Source of the DNA: Paeniglutamicibacter terrestris
Lineage (GTDB): Bacteria; Actinomycetota; Actinomycetes; Actinomycetales; Micrococcaceae
DNA: 64,000 bases
Assembly (NCBI RefSeq): GCF_012271785.1
Contig: NZ_JAAWVT010000001.1
Span: forward strand, 744,001-808,000
Reading direction: 5' to 3'
Under the pieces are notes generated by a model. That model was not told the origin of the DNA. It ran no database searches and saw nothing but the letters and a program-made list of their open reading frames with translations. The position numbers were made by a program, and so were the translations under genes. Shown here piece by piece: positions 34,874-43,997 of the stretch (its first letter is position 1; every line of letters begins with the position of its first letter).

Positions 34874-36493
34874 ATGGCGGAGCACATTGATGCCGATGTA
34901 TTGGTCATCGGGGCCGGTCCGACCGGTCTGAGCACGGCGAACCTGCTCGCTGACCAAGGATTGCGCGTTGCGTTGATCGAGAAGCACTGGGGATCCGGCG
35001 ATGAGCCGCGCGCCATCAGTGCCACCGATGAAACGCTGCGCGTGATGCACCAGATCGGAATCCTTGACGCTCTTGCTCCCGAAATGCTCATGGGCACCGG
35101 GGCTCGATACTACGGACGCGGCGGTAAAATCATCGCCGAGGTCCGACCGGGCAGTCCCCGATTGGGGCATCCCGGAAAGTCCCAGTTCGACCAGCCGGTC
35201 ATGGAGGGATTGCTTTTCGAAGCCGCAGCACAACGTGAAAACATTGAGCTGCACTTTAATACCGAGGCGACCTCAATCGTCCAGCACAAAACCGGCGTCA
35301 TCGTCAACGCGGTGCGTCGCGGGGATCGTAGTCGCGGTGTTTCTGGCGTCATTGCCGGGAACACCAAGAGTGACCACACTCCCGCCGCTGATGCCCAGCG
35401 AACCGAGCTGACTATCAATGCGGCCTGGGTCATCGCGTGTGATGGTGGGCGCAGCTTCACCCGGCGCGAATTGGGCATCGGGCTCAGCGGATCGACTCAG
35501 GTGGAAAAGTGGATCGTGGTGGATCTGCTCGATGTGCCAGGTACCCCCGAACCTTTTGCCTCCTTCCATTGCAATGGCACCCGCCCCACCGTGGTAGTGC
35601 CGGGTGTTAAGGGACGACGCCGCTATGAATTCATGCTCTTTGAGGGTGAAGATGAGCAGGAGATGATCTCCGCCGCGTCGATCACCAAGCTCGTGTCGCC
35701 GTACCAAGATATTTCCACCGTTACCGTGCGCCGGGCGACCGTTTACACCGCCCACCAGCGCATCGCCGAAAAGTATCGTGTGGGTCGGGTATTACTCGCC
35801 GGCGATGCAGCACACCTCATGCCGCCCTTTGCCGGACAAGGCTTGAACGCGGGTATCCGTGATGCCGCAGCCGCCGCATGGCGCGTTGACGCACACATCG
35901 CTGGCGAGGGAACTGACGCCCTGATTGACGACTATGCCGCCGAGCGCCGGCCCCACGCCGAAGACATGGTCAAGCTGTCCAAGCGCATCGGATGGGTCGT
36001 AATGAATACCAACCCGGTGATCACTCGCGTCCGTGATGCCATCGTCTTAGCCACGCGGGCGCTACCGCCGCTAAACGCTTGGCTCACCCAGATGCGATTC
36101 CTCAAGCAACCCCACTACACCACCGGGACCGTGGCCCCGATTCCCTCCGCAGTTCCTGCCGCGGCTGCGAATTTAGTAGGCCGCTCACTGCCACAACCAG
36201 TGATACAAACCAAAACCGGCGCTCGGGCTTTGGACGAACTGCTCAGTAAGAACTGGACGCTGCTGGAAGTCACCAGCGGCAACCGTTTGGTGTTTGAGGA
36301 CCTTGAGGGAAAACGCACCACAACAACCGATATTGAGGGAGTATTCGCGACCGCGGTGGGCATGGTCCTACTGGTTCGTCCCGACCGTTACGTTGGAGGC
36401 ATCGCCCCTATTGCAGAGCGGGCAGCAATGCTGGCATCGATGGGTGCGAAGGTTCCACTGCTCACCCGGGCACCAGTTCGCAGCGAGCAGTAA
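34874..36493 (+). CDS. FAD-dependent aromatic hydroxylase (MhpA-like)
   Basis: A 539-residue class A flavoprotein monooxygenase. GAGPTGLSTA is at residues 13-22, the DG-type motif VIACDGGRSFTRRELGI near 193-209, and the second FAD motif LLAGDAAHLMPPFAGQGLNAGIRDA near 310-335. It resembles 3-(3-hydroxyphenyl)propionate hydroxylase and would make the catechol for the co-transcribed dioxygenase. The start ATG 34874 lies after AAGGGAGCAAG, 28 bp behind the FAH gene. The natural substrate is unknown. Confidence 0.83.
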   Translation: MAEHIDADVLVIGAGPTGLSTANLLADQGLRVALIEKHWGSGDEPRAISATDETLRVMHQIGILDALAPEMLMGTGARYYGRGGKIIAEVRPGSPRLGHPGKSQFDQPVMEGLLFEAAAQRENIELHFNTEATSIVQHKTGVIVNAVRRGDRSRGVSGVIAGNTKSDHTPAADAQRTELTINAAWVIACDGGRSFTRRELGIGLSGSTQVEKWIVVDLLDVPGTPEPFASFHCNGTRPTVVVPGVKGRRRYEFMLFEGEDEQEMISAASITKLVSPYQDISTVTVRRATVYTAHQRIAEKYRVGRVLLAGDAAHLMPPFAGQGLNAGIRDAAAAAWRVDAHIAGEGTDALIDDYAAERRPHAEDMVKLSKRIGWVVMNTNPVITRVRDAIVLATRALPPLNAWLTQMRFLKQPHYTTGTVAPIPSAVPAAAANLVGRSLPQPVIQTKTGARALDELLSKNWTLLEVTSGNRLVFEDLEGKRTTTTDIEGVFATAVGMVLLVRPDRYVGGIAPIAERAAMLASMGAKVPLLTRAPVRSEQ

Positions 36494-36604
36494 ACCCCGC
36501 CGTCGAACACTCGCTTATTCAATGACATGCGGCCCAGCTCCAGTGACCAATGAAGCGCAGGCTTTGAAGATTCGTACTATTCTCGTTTATTGAGAGTGGT
36601 TGCG

Positions 36605-36616
36605 GATAATATTTTC
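36605..36616 (+). promoter_or_regulatory. GATAATATTTTC before gntR
   Basis: Third occurrence of the GATAAT-(TA)TTTT pattern seen twice before the dioxygenase gene. It may be the promoter -10 region or the operator for autoregulation; 36494-36653 shows nothing else distinctive. Confidence 0.35.
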
Positions 36617-36653
36617 GGGCTCAAACCACCACATCGAATACGAGGTTGGAATC

Positions 36654-37331
36654 GTGGCAAAAGCATCAACCCTCTCGATTGAGGGCATCCGCAGGACCAT
36701 CCTTCGAGGCGAGTGGTCCCCCGGCGAACGCCTACAGCCGATCACTTTGGCCACTCGGTTCGAGACCAGCACTACCGTGATCCGTGAATCGCTGACTCGA
36801 TTGGCGGGCGAAGGCTTAGTAATGATTCGGCCCAATCGCGGCTTCTTCGTCACGGAGCTCGACTTGCGCGAGCTGGCCGATATTACCGAATTGCGTTGCG
36901 TCACCGAGGCTTTGGCTGCCCGCTTGTCGATAGAACGCGGGACTCTAGCCTGGGAAGCAGACCTCATTGCTGCCCATCACACACTGGCGCAGACCGCCCG
37001 ACGCCGACCCGAGGACCCGGACCACGTCAATGATGAGTGGTCCAAGGCGCACCGCGAATTCCACCTCAAGCTCCTTGAGGCGTGCGATTGCGCCCCTATG
37101 GTCAGATTGTCGTCAAACTTGGCAGATTCCACTGAGCTGTACCGTCGTTGGGCGGCACCCTCCAGCGCAGCCGGTGGTCGCAATGTTGAACGTGAGCACG
37201 AACTTTTGCTTGAAGCCGCGCTGAATCGAAATGCCGACGACCTGGCTCAGCTACTTCGTGAACATTATGAGGCAACGGTCAAAGTGGTCATTGAAGCTGG
37301 ACTTGTCGACGCTGCCACCACCAGCGTCTAG
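36654..37331 (+). CDS. GntR-family regulator with FCD domain
   Basis: A 225-residue regulator: N-terminal winged HTH (about 5-68, LSIEGIRRTILRGEWSPGERL...ESLTRLAGEGLVMIRPNRGFFV) and an all-helical FCD effector domain with the metal/ligand His in WSKAHREFHLKLLEAC. It follows the aromatic operon and probably controls it. The GTG at 36654 has GAGGTTGGA just upstream; an earlier TTG would add an unlikely 18-residue leader. Confidence 0.83.
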   Translation: MAKASTLSIEGIRRTILRGEWSPGERLQPITLATRFETSTTVIRESLTRLAGEGLVMIRPNRGFFVTELDLRELADITELRCVTEALAARLSIERGTLAWEADLIAAHHTLAQTARRRPEDPDHVNDEWSKAHREFHLKLLEACDCAPMVRLSSNLADSTELYRRWAAPSSAAGGRNVEREHELLLEAALNRNADDLAQLLREHYEATVKVVIEAGLVDAATTSV

Positions 37332-37468
37332 CTTTCCTCATATCGCCCGATACAAATGGTTGTTGCCCGGTCCCATCAGTACATTCTGGAACCGAGCAAC
37401 AACTATTTGATTATCCTCGCAGTCCAGTCTCTGCACAGAAGGTGCAAGGATATCGGGTGGGCTGTGGC

Positions 37469-38911
37469 TCATGCTTTGTCGCGGTCTTTCGCCACTGGAC
37501 TCGCTGCTCGATCAGCAGTCAGTCGCCACAAAAGCTGCTCCACCAACCCAGGCAACCGCGGTGCCACCGACTCATACATCTGCCCACTACTCGTCGTCAC
37601 CCGCAGCCCATGCCGCACACCCGGAATCGTTTCCTCAACCCACCCCGGAGACTCCTTCGTCGCATTACAACTACGACATCGACCATCAAGATTCTCCACC
37701 GAACTCAGCCCACCCCGAGCTGCCTGCACCACATGATCAATCTCCCGAATCAAACCATTACACCCCGGGGTTCGACAATGCTGATCCCGTAACATCACAA
37801 ACCACTTCAGTTTCCCGCTAATCACCCGGGCCTTAGAATCCATGGCCACCAAATCCCCCGTACCCGGTGCCGTATAGAGCCGAACGACCTCAATATCCTC
37901 CGGATGCTGCCACGTTCCCAGTAAGAGCTTGCGTGAGCGATCCGCACTGATATATCCATAACCAGGAATCAATGCCGGCTCCCCTCCCCCAGTGAAGAAC
38001 GTTCCCTCCGTCATCACCAGATTCAACCGCACCCGCATATTCTCGTGATCCTTGAAACCCGTCATCGACGTCAAGAAATAGTCCGCGGCTAGTTGCCCCC
38101 GATTACGTTCATCCCCAGCCGCTTGTCCTCGTCCTTCTTCCCTAGCCAAAACCTGCAGTATCGCCGCCCCGTACTCCACCGGCACCAAACCGTCGATACG
38201 CATCCGATACGCATCAAAGCGATACACATGAAGATAACGACCCGCCAGAGCCTTCTGCTCCGAATCTTCTTCCAGCTCAGGTTCTAACAGCAGCGCCCAC
38301 TGATGAATCGACTCACGCAATAAGGCATCCCCACCGCTAAAACACCGTGGACAGTCGGTAAGCAACAGCTCCTCAATGAGAAGCTGGTTTTCCTTCTTCA
38401 AATGCCGCACCCCACGGGCCACAATCTCGGCCTGATGGAAGGTGATCGTGTCATCACCCACCGCAGCCCGCGTGAGCGGTAAATCTCGAGAAATAACCCG
38501 TGAGAGATGCAAAAACTCCACCCCCGAGCAACGCGGCTGCCGCAACACCAACGCCACCTCAGCGCCAATACCCCAGGAAGGATTCTTCTCCCGAACCCCC
38601 GCCGACTTGCGCGAAGCGATGACAGCATCCTCATGAGCGCACGCAAGATCCGCTTGACGGGCACTGGCCGCAGACTTCAAATACTCGAAGGCACCCAACG
38701 CCTCGACCTGATCAAAGGCCGTCCCCTCTATTGGAGTCTCATTAACTACTGTGGCCAAGACTCGCAGAGCGGCAGCCCCTGCCGTGGCAAGATACTCAGC
38801 CACGAGCGCACCGATCTCTACCCCACGCTGTATTAACGCAGTGCTGGAGGCATCCTCACCGGGCACCGCACAGAGGGTGCCGGGAGTCTGAGGTGATGAC
38901 GTCGTTGCCAT
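37469..38911 (-). CDS. DUF222 / HNH endonuclease-domain protein (13E12-type)
   Basis: A 480-residue protein of the actinobacterial DUF222-HNH family. The DUF222 region spans roughly residues 30-330 and the HNH motif is the C-terminal RDQHCRTPGCNGLIREIDHVV...NLDGRCRSCNATK (about 385-430), with paired CxxC cysteines for zinc and the HNH histidine. Such proteins are multicopy in many actinobacteria and are linked to mobile or repeat elements; their function is untested. The ATG at 38911 sits just after a perfect TATAAT, so the mRNA may be leaderless. Confidence 0.83.
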   Translation of the reverse strand: MATTSSPQTPGTLCAVPGEDASSTALIQRGVEIGALVAEYLATAGAAALRVLATVVNETPIEGTAFDQVEALGAFEYLKSAASARQADLACAHEDAVIASRKSAGVREKNPSWGIGAEVALVLRQPRCSGVEFLHLSRVISRDLPLTRAAVGDDTITFHQAEIVARGVRHLKKENQLLIEELLLTDCPRCFSGGDALLRESIHQWALLLEPELEEDSEQKALAGRYLHVYRFDAYRMRIDGLVPVEYGAAILQVLAREEGRGQAAGDERNRGQLAADYFLTSMTGFKDHENMRVRLNLVMTEGTFFTGGGEPALIPGYGYISADRSRKLLLGTWQHPEDIEVVRLYTAPGTGDLVAMDSKARVISGKLKWFVMLRDQHCRTPGCNGLIREIDHVVQAARGGLSSVENLDGRCRSCNATKESPGWVEETIPGVRHGLRVTTSSGQMYESVAPRLPGLVEQLLWRLTADRAASPVAKDRDKA

Positions 38912-38917
38912 ACCTCT

Positions 38918-38923
38918 ATTATA
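38918..38923 (-). promoter_or_regulatory. perfect -10 box, likely leaderless start
   Basis: TATAAT on the minus strand lies 6 nt before the ATG of the DUF222-HNH gene, so transcription would begin at or next to the start codon. GAGGT directly adjoining the ATG is too close to act as a ribosome site. Confidence 0.5.
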
Positions 38924-39032
38924 GAAAACCCCAACGACACTTTGGACTTCCACCTGACAATGCTAGGAAAAAGATTCGACAGTGTGATAACAAGCCAGTT
39001 TGGGGAAGTGCCCCCACTGCGGATCTAACTGT

Positions 39033-39091
39033 GAAAACAAAAGGCCATGTCCGCTTCGCACCTGATTCAACAGGAAGAAGTGGACATGGCC
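39033..39091 (-). terminator. intrinsic terminator of the rbs operon
   Basis: A 14-bp inverted repeat (39043-39056 and 39078-39091, one G-U pair) is followed on the minus strand by TTTTGTTTTC, 15 bp after the rbsD stop. Confidence 0.85.
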
Positions 39092-39105
39092 GGCTCACGA
39101 TGGAG

Positions 39106-39489
39106 TTAGAAATCGACTCCACAGTGCAGGATCACGTTGGCGTAGGGGGTCACTTCACCGGTGCGGACGACAACTTTGGCTTTCGGCAGGTGGGCCTTGA
39201 GCTGTTCGTGGGAAATGAAGCTGGCGTTCAGTCCCTGCTCCACGCAGATCTCCAGAACTCCGGTACCGCGAGCTTCGCTGGCCAGCGTGCTGGACTCGAT
39301 GACGAGGTTCCGACTCAGGACTTCGAGGATGTCGGTGAAGCTGGGAGTACCGCGCACCAAGGCAAGGTCAATCAGGATGGGTCCGGCCGGAATCGGCAGA
39401 CCACAATCGGCGATGACTACGGTGTCGGTATGACCCAGGGTGGCCAAGGCGCTGAGTAGCGGAGCGTTAAGGATGTCTGTTTTGAGCAC
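39106..39489 (-). CDS. rbsD: D-ribose pyranase
   Basis: A 127-residue RbsD/FucU-fold enzyme that converts beta-pyranose and beta-furanose forms of ribose for uptake and phosphorylation. Catalytic H20 (LGHTD) and D28 (IADCGLPIP) and the C-terminal RTGEVTPYANVIL are present; length is normal. Last gene of the rbsRACBKD operon, 38 bp after rbsK, with a terminator behind it. Confidence 0.92.
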   Translation of the reverse strand: MLKTDILNAPLLSALATLGHTDTVVIADCGLPIPAGPILIDLALVRGTPSFTDILEVLSRNLVIESSTLASEARGTGVLEICVEQGLNASFISHEQLKAHLPKAKVVVRTGEVTPYANVILHCGVDF

Positions 39490-39527
39490 GGGAGGTCCTG
39501 GGCTTTCGGAATCTATGGGTCTAAGGT

Positions 39528-40439
39528 CTAGAGGTTTTCGAGCGAGCGGGGGTACGAAGCCTGAGCCCCATGTCCCTGCACGCTCAGTGCTGCAAAGCGA
39601 GAAGCGAATCCTGCGGCGTCGATCAGCGTTTCACCGATAGCCAGTCGCGCGGCCAAGGCGCCGGTGAAGGCGTCGCCGGCACCGGTGGTATCGACGGCGG
39701 TGACCTTGCTGGCCGCCACGGTGGTGATGCTGGCGGAATCTTCACCACGCTGCGCCACCAGCGCGCCGTCGCCACCCATGGTGATGACCACCGATTCGAG
39801 CCCTTGGTCGCACAAACGCTGCGCGATGACGGCTTCCGGATCGGTACTCAGTTCGGCGGTGCCCTCAAGCTGAGCCAGAATCAACGCCGCCTCATGCTCG
39901 TTCACCACCAGTGGGTTGGCCCGGCAGAGGTAGTCACGATCCAGCTCGATCACCGGGGCCAGATTCAAGACGATGGGCCCGGTGGCAGCATCGATGGCTG
40001 CGCGGATGCCCGAGGCTGGAATTTCTCCCTGCAGCACCAACACACCCGCTAGGGCGCCGGCGGCACGAACCGCAACCTCATCCATGGCGGAGTTGGCACC
40101 GGAAATCACCGCAATGCTGTTCTCCGCTTGTGCGTCAACACTGATGATGGCCACACCGGTGGCGCCATCAATATGCTTCACGCGATCCAAAACAACGCCA
40201 GCCTCGGCGAGCTGACCTAAGGCAATCTCGGCATGCGAATCGTTGCCCACCGCGCCAATGAATTCGGTGGTCGCACCGGCAAGAGCGGCCGCGAGAGCCT
40301 GGTTGGCCCCCTTACCGCCGGGAGTTAGCCGGTACGAATCGGCAAGGACCGTCTCACCCGGGGAAGGCAGTCGGCGCATCATGGCGGTGATGTCCACATT
40401 GGAAGATCCCACGATGGTTACTTGCGTCGTCGTTGCCAT
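39528..40439 (-). CDS. rbsK: ribokinase
   Basis: A 303-residue PfkB-family kinase that phosphorylates D-ribose to ribose 5-phosphate. N-terminal GSSNVDITAMMRRLPSPGETV, the GGKGANQA signature 1 (about 41-48) and the C-terminal signature DTTGAGDAFTGAL with catalytic Asp (about 250) are intact. ATG 40439 is chosen over the longer frame because it starts directly before the first strand and follows AAAGGACAGAG. Confidence 0.92.
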   Translation of the reverse strand: MATTTQVTIVGSSNVDITAMMRRLPSPGETVLADSYRLTPGGKGANQALAAALAGATTEFIGAVGNDSHAEIALGQLAEAGVVLDRVKHIDGATGVAIISVDAQAENSIAVISGANSAMDEVAVRAAGALAGVLVLQGEIPASGIRAAIDAATGPIVLNLAPVIELDRDYLCRANPLVVNEHEAALILAQLEGTAELSTDPEAVIAQRLCDQGLESVVITMGGDGALVAQRGEDSASITTVAASKVTAVDTTGAGDAFTGALAARLAIGETLIDAAGFASRFAALSVQGHGAQASYPRSLENL

Positions 40440-40520
40440 GTCTCTGTCCTTTGGGTGATGGTGCGTATTTTCAAGCGATGGTGCGGAGCCCCTGGCTATC
40501 AAGGACTCCGCACCGGGGTA

Positions 40521-41456
40521 TTACTTGGTGAATTCGCCGACGTTCTTGGAGGTCACGGTGTTCACTGCGACGGAGACGGTGGCCTCAACGTCCTTGCCGG
40601 CCAGCGACTTGGAGATGATCTGCACGCTCTGGCGGCCCAGCTCGGCGGGGTTCTGCGCGATGGTGGCCAACAGGGTGCCCTTGGTGACGGCGGTGAAGCC
40701 ATCGGCGGTGCCATCAAAGCCGACCACCGAGACCGACTTGCCGGCCTTGTCGCCCAGAGCCTGGATCGCGCCAAGTGCCATTTCGTCGTTCATGGCCAAC
40801 ACGCCAGCGACATCCGGGTTGCCCTGGAGCAGGTTGGTGGAAACGTCAAGTGCCTTGGCACGGTCGTAGTTGGCCGGCTGCGAGGAGATGACCTCGATGT
40901 CCGGGAAGGCTGCCAGACCCTTGGTGAAACCCTCGCCGCGTTCGTTGGTCGAGGATGCGCCGGGGACGCCCTCAAGGACGATGATCTTGCCCTTGCCGCC
41001 CAGCTTTTCTGCCAGCGCGGTGGCTGCCTGCTCGCCACCTGCAACATTGTCACTAGCAACAAACGAGGCAACCTTAACATCGCCCACGGAGCGGTCAACC
41101 GAGACAATCGGCAGGTCCGCACCGGTCACCGGAGCCAATGCCGCGACGGCCGCGTCGGAATCGACGGCGTTGATGATGACGCCCACCGAACCATCGGTGG
41201 CGGCGGTGGCCAGCTGGTTGGCTTGGGTGGCGGAGTCATTTTGTGCATCCACGATGGTCAGCTCGAGGCCGGCCTTGGTGGCTTCTTCCTGAGCTCCGTC
41301 ACGCAGATCAACGAAGAACGGGTTATTCAGGGTAGAGATGGCCATGGTGACCTTGCCACCGTCGGCCGAGGCCTCGCCACGGTTGCAGGCGGTGGCGGTC
41401 AACACCAGGGCCAGGCCCACGGAAAGTGCTGCGGTTTTGCGAACGATGTTCTTCAT
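40521..41456 (-). CDS. rbsB: ribose ABC transporter substrate-binding lipoprotein
   Basis: A 311-residue periplasmic-binding-type lipoprotein with signal peptide and lipobox TATAC (C24). Mature domain is Peripla_BP_4-like: MAISTLNNPFFVDLRDGAQEEA, VDAQND, IINAVDSDA, VDRSVGD, ASDNVAGG and VVGFDGTADG, which closely resemble E. coli RbsB. ATG 41456 has AAAGGAGAA upstream. It lies between the permease and kinase genes. Confidence 0.92.
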   Translation of the reverse strand: MKNIVRKTAALSVGLALVLTATACNRGEASADGGKVTMAISTLNNPFFVDLRDGAQEEATKAGLELTIVDAQNDSATQANQLATAATDGSVGVIINAVDSDAAVAALAPVTGADLPIVSVDRSVGDVKVASFVASDNVAGGEQAATALAEKLGGKGKIIVLEGVPGASSTNERGEGFTKGLAAFPDIEVISSQPANYDRAKALDVSTNLLQGNPDVAGVLAMNDEMALGAIQALGDKAGKSVSVVGFDGTADGFTAVTKGTLLATIAQNPAELGRQSVQIISKSLAGKDVEATVSVAVNTVTSKNVGEFTK

Positions 41457-41517
41457 CTGAGGTGTTCTCCTTTGAACGTGATGGGGGGGTGAAGCGAGGG
41501 GGATGAAACGAAAACTA

Positions 41518-42483
41518 TTAGTGCTTGACGTTCTTGCGGCGGAAGACATCAAAGCCCACGGCGATCGCGATGACCAGGCCAATAACAACCTGCTGCCAGA
41601 AGGCCGAGACCGAGAGCAGGTTCAGGCCATTGCGGATGACGGCAAGAACCAGTGCGCCAATCAGCGTGCCGGAGATGCGTCCGACTCCACCGGAGAGCGA
41701 TGCCCCACCGATGACCACCGCGGCAATGGCGTCGAGCTCGTAGCCGGAGGCCAGAGTCGGCTGGGCCGAGTCCAGGCGGCCGGCCAGGATCATGCCCGAA
41801 AGGGCCGAGAAGATGCCGGAGATGACAAACACCGTGACCAGTACGCGCTTGACCGGGATGCCGGAGAGACGGGCCGCCTCGGTATTGCCACCCACGGCGA
41901 AGGCATTTTTGCCGATGACGGTGTAGTTCAGGACAAAACCGGCAACAATCGCCGAGAGCACCAACACGATGATCGGCACCGGAATGACTCCCACATCGGA
42001 GCCGAGGAAGGAGACGGCATCACCGGTGGGAATCGGGCGCCCATCGGAGATGACCAGGGTCAGTCCGCGCACGATGGTCAGCATCGCCAGCGAGGCAATG
42101 AAGGTGGGCAACTTACCGTAGGCACTCATCGCGCCGGTGACCCAACCGCAGGCGGCACCCACCAAAAGGCCGATCACGATGGCTAGGCCGCCGGGCAATG
42201 CGGCGGTGGACACCCAGTAGGAGGAGACCATGGCCGAGAGTGCCGCGACGGAACCCACCGAGAGGTCGATGCCGGCCGCAACAATAACGAAAGTCAGACC
42301 AAAGGCCATCACGGCGATGGTGGAGACCTGGATGCCAACGTTCACGAGGTTCGCTGCGGTCAGGAATCGCGGGGTGGCGATGAACAGGGCCAGGCAGAGA
42401 ATCACCAGGCCCACCAGAGCGCCGTTGTTGGCAAGGAAGGCCTTGAAGTCAAAGCCCTTGGATTTGATGGCTACGCTGCTCAT
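41518..42483 (-). CDS. rbsC: ribose ABC transporter permease
   Basis: A 321-residue BPD_transp_2 permease with 8-10 helices. GIDLSVGSVAALSA and GGNTEAARLSGIPVKR are the family motifs (the latter contacts the ATPase), and GGVGRISGTLIGALVLAVIRNGLNL is the C-terminal block. Start codon overlaps the rbsA stop by one base (TAATG). Confidence 0.92.
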   Translation of the reverse strand: MSSVAIKSKGFDFKAFLANNGALVGLVILCLALFIATPRFLTAANLVNVGIQVSTIAVMAFGLTFVIVAAGIDLSVGSVAALSAMVSSYWVSTAALPGGLAIVIGLLVGAACGWVTGAMSAYGKLPTFIASLAMLTIVRGLTLVISDGRPIPTGDAVSFLGSDVGVIPVPIIVLVLSAIVAGFVLNYTVIGKNAFAVGGNTEAARLSGIPVKRVLVTVFVISGIFSALSGMILAGRLDSAQPTLASGYELDAIAAVVIGGASLSGGVGRISGTLIGALVLAVIRNGLNLLSVSAFWQQVVIGLVIAIAVGFDVFRRKNVKH

Positions 42484-43997
42484 TAGTTGTTTCCTGATTC
42501 GTTTTCACGGTGCACATTGCTCACGGCCATGGCCATGATTTTGTCCTGGGTGGCTTCGGCGGTGAGAAGCTCGCCGGTGATGCGGCCCTGGCTCATGACC
42601 AGTACGCGATCTGACATGCCCAGCACTTCGGGCAATTCACTGGAGGCCATCAATACGCAGCCTCCGGAGGAGGTGATCTCATTGATCAGCTCGTAGATTT
42701 CCACCTTCGCGCCAACGTCCACGCCACGGGTGGGTTCATCAAGCAGCAAGACCTTGGATCCGGCGGTGAACCAGCGCCCGAACACTGCCTTCTGCTGATT
42801 ACCTCCGGAGAGCGAACGAATGGGCTGATCAATCGAACCCATGCGGATGCGCAGGCGTGCGGCGATATCCTCGGCACGCTTGCGCTGGCCCTTGCGGTCC
42901 ACCAGGCCGAGCTTGGAGCTCGAGGCCATGGTGGCGTATCCGATGTTCTCGGCCACCGAGGCGTCGAGCACCAGACCCTGAGTTTTGCGGTCCTCGGGAA
43001 CGTGGCCGATGCCGGCGCGGGTTGCCGCGGCCACGTCGTGCCCGGCCAGTGGGGCACCGGCAACGGTGACCGATCCCGATGTATAGGCGTCGGCTCCGGC
43101 GATCGCTCGGATCAGCTCGGTGCGTCCGGCACCCATCAGACCGGCCAGTGCCACCACCTCACCGGGACGGACATCGAGGCTGATGTTATTGAGCATGCCG
43201 ACCGAGAGATCCTTGACCGAGAGCAGGACAGTGTCCGCAACGTCGGTGCGCGCGCGGGGGAATTGCTCGTCGATTTCGCGGCCCACCATCAAACGAACCA
43301 GTTCGTTCTCGTGGGTGTCGGCCGGAACCGTGGCGATGAACTGACCATCACGCAACACGTTGACGAAGTCACCGATTTCGGCGATTTCATCGAGGTGGTG
43401 GCTGATGAAGACCATGCCAACACCCTTGGCCTTAAGCTGGTTGATGACCGCGAAGAGCTGGCTGATCTCGGAATTGGTCAGCGCCGCCGTCGGCTCATCG
43501 AGGATCAGCACGCGTGCATCCATGGACAGGGCCTTGGCGATTTCCACCAACTGCTGCTGAGCCAGACCCAGCTCCCCCACCAACGTGTCCACGTGGAGAT
43601 CAAGATCCAAGCGGTCAAGGGCCGCGCGAGCGACGGCACGCATTTCGCGACGGTTGATGATGCCGAAGCGGCGCGGGACCCGGCCGAGGGTGATGTTCTC
43701 GGCAATGGTCATGGAGGGCACCAGGTTGAGTTCCTGGTGGATGGTGGCAATGCCCAGTGCCTCGGAGGACTTGGTATCGGTGATTTTCACTTCTTCACCG
43801 TCCAGCAGGATGCGGCCGGAATCCGGCGGGTGTACGCCGGCGATCATCTTGATCAGGGTGGACTTGCCGGCGCCGTTTTCGCCCAGCAGTACCGAGACCT
43901 TTCCGGCGTGTACCTCGACGGTGACCTCGTTGATGACCTGGATGGCACCGAAGGACTTACAGACCTTCTCCAGGACCAGTAAGGGGTTCTTGCTCAT
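42483..43997 (-). CDS. rbsA: ribose ABC transporter ATP-binding protein (double cassette)
   Basis: A 504-residue protein with two ABC cassettes. First: GENGAGKSTLIK (Walker A), LGLAQQQLVEIAKAL (signature region), LILDEPTAAL. Second: degenerate Walker A region GLMGAGRTELIRAIAG, LSGGNQQKAVFGRWF, LLDEPTRGVDVG, as in all sugar transporters of this type. ATG overlaps the rbsR stop by 4 bp. Confidence 0.92.
   Translation of the reverse strand: MSKNPLLVLEKVCKSFGAIQVINEVTVEVHAGKVSVLLGENGAGKSTLIKMIAGVHPPDSGRILLDGEEVKITDTKSSEALGIATIHQELNLVPSMTIAENITLGRVPRRFGIINRREMRAVARAALDRLDLDLHVDTLVGELGLAQQQLVEIAKALSMDARVLILDEPTAALTNSEISQLFAVINQLKAKGVGMVFISHHLDEIAEIGDFVNVLRDGQFIATVPADTHENELVRLMVGREIDEQFPRARTDVADTVLLSVKDLSVGMLNNISLDVRPGEVVALAGLMGAGRTELIRAIAGADAYTSGSVTVAGAPLAGHDVAAATRAGIGHVPEDRKTQGLVLDASVAENIGYATMASSSKLGLVDRKGQRKRAEDIAARLRIRMGSIDQPIRSLSGGNQQKAVFGRWFTAGSKVLLLDEPTRGVDVGAKVEIYELINEITSSGGCVLMASSELPEVLGMSDRVLVMSQGRITGELLTAEATQDKIMAMAVSNVHRENESGNN

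Noticed and set aside
33904-35097. Minus-strand open frame opposite the FAH and hydroxylase genes
   Set aside because: Both plus-strand genes carry intact active-site motifs; the antisense frame is a high-GC artefact.
43002-43982. Plus-strand open frame opposite rbsA
   Set aside because: rbsA is unmistakable; the antisense frame has no domain features.
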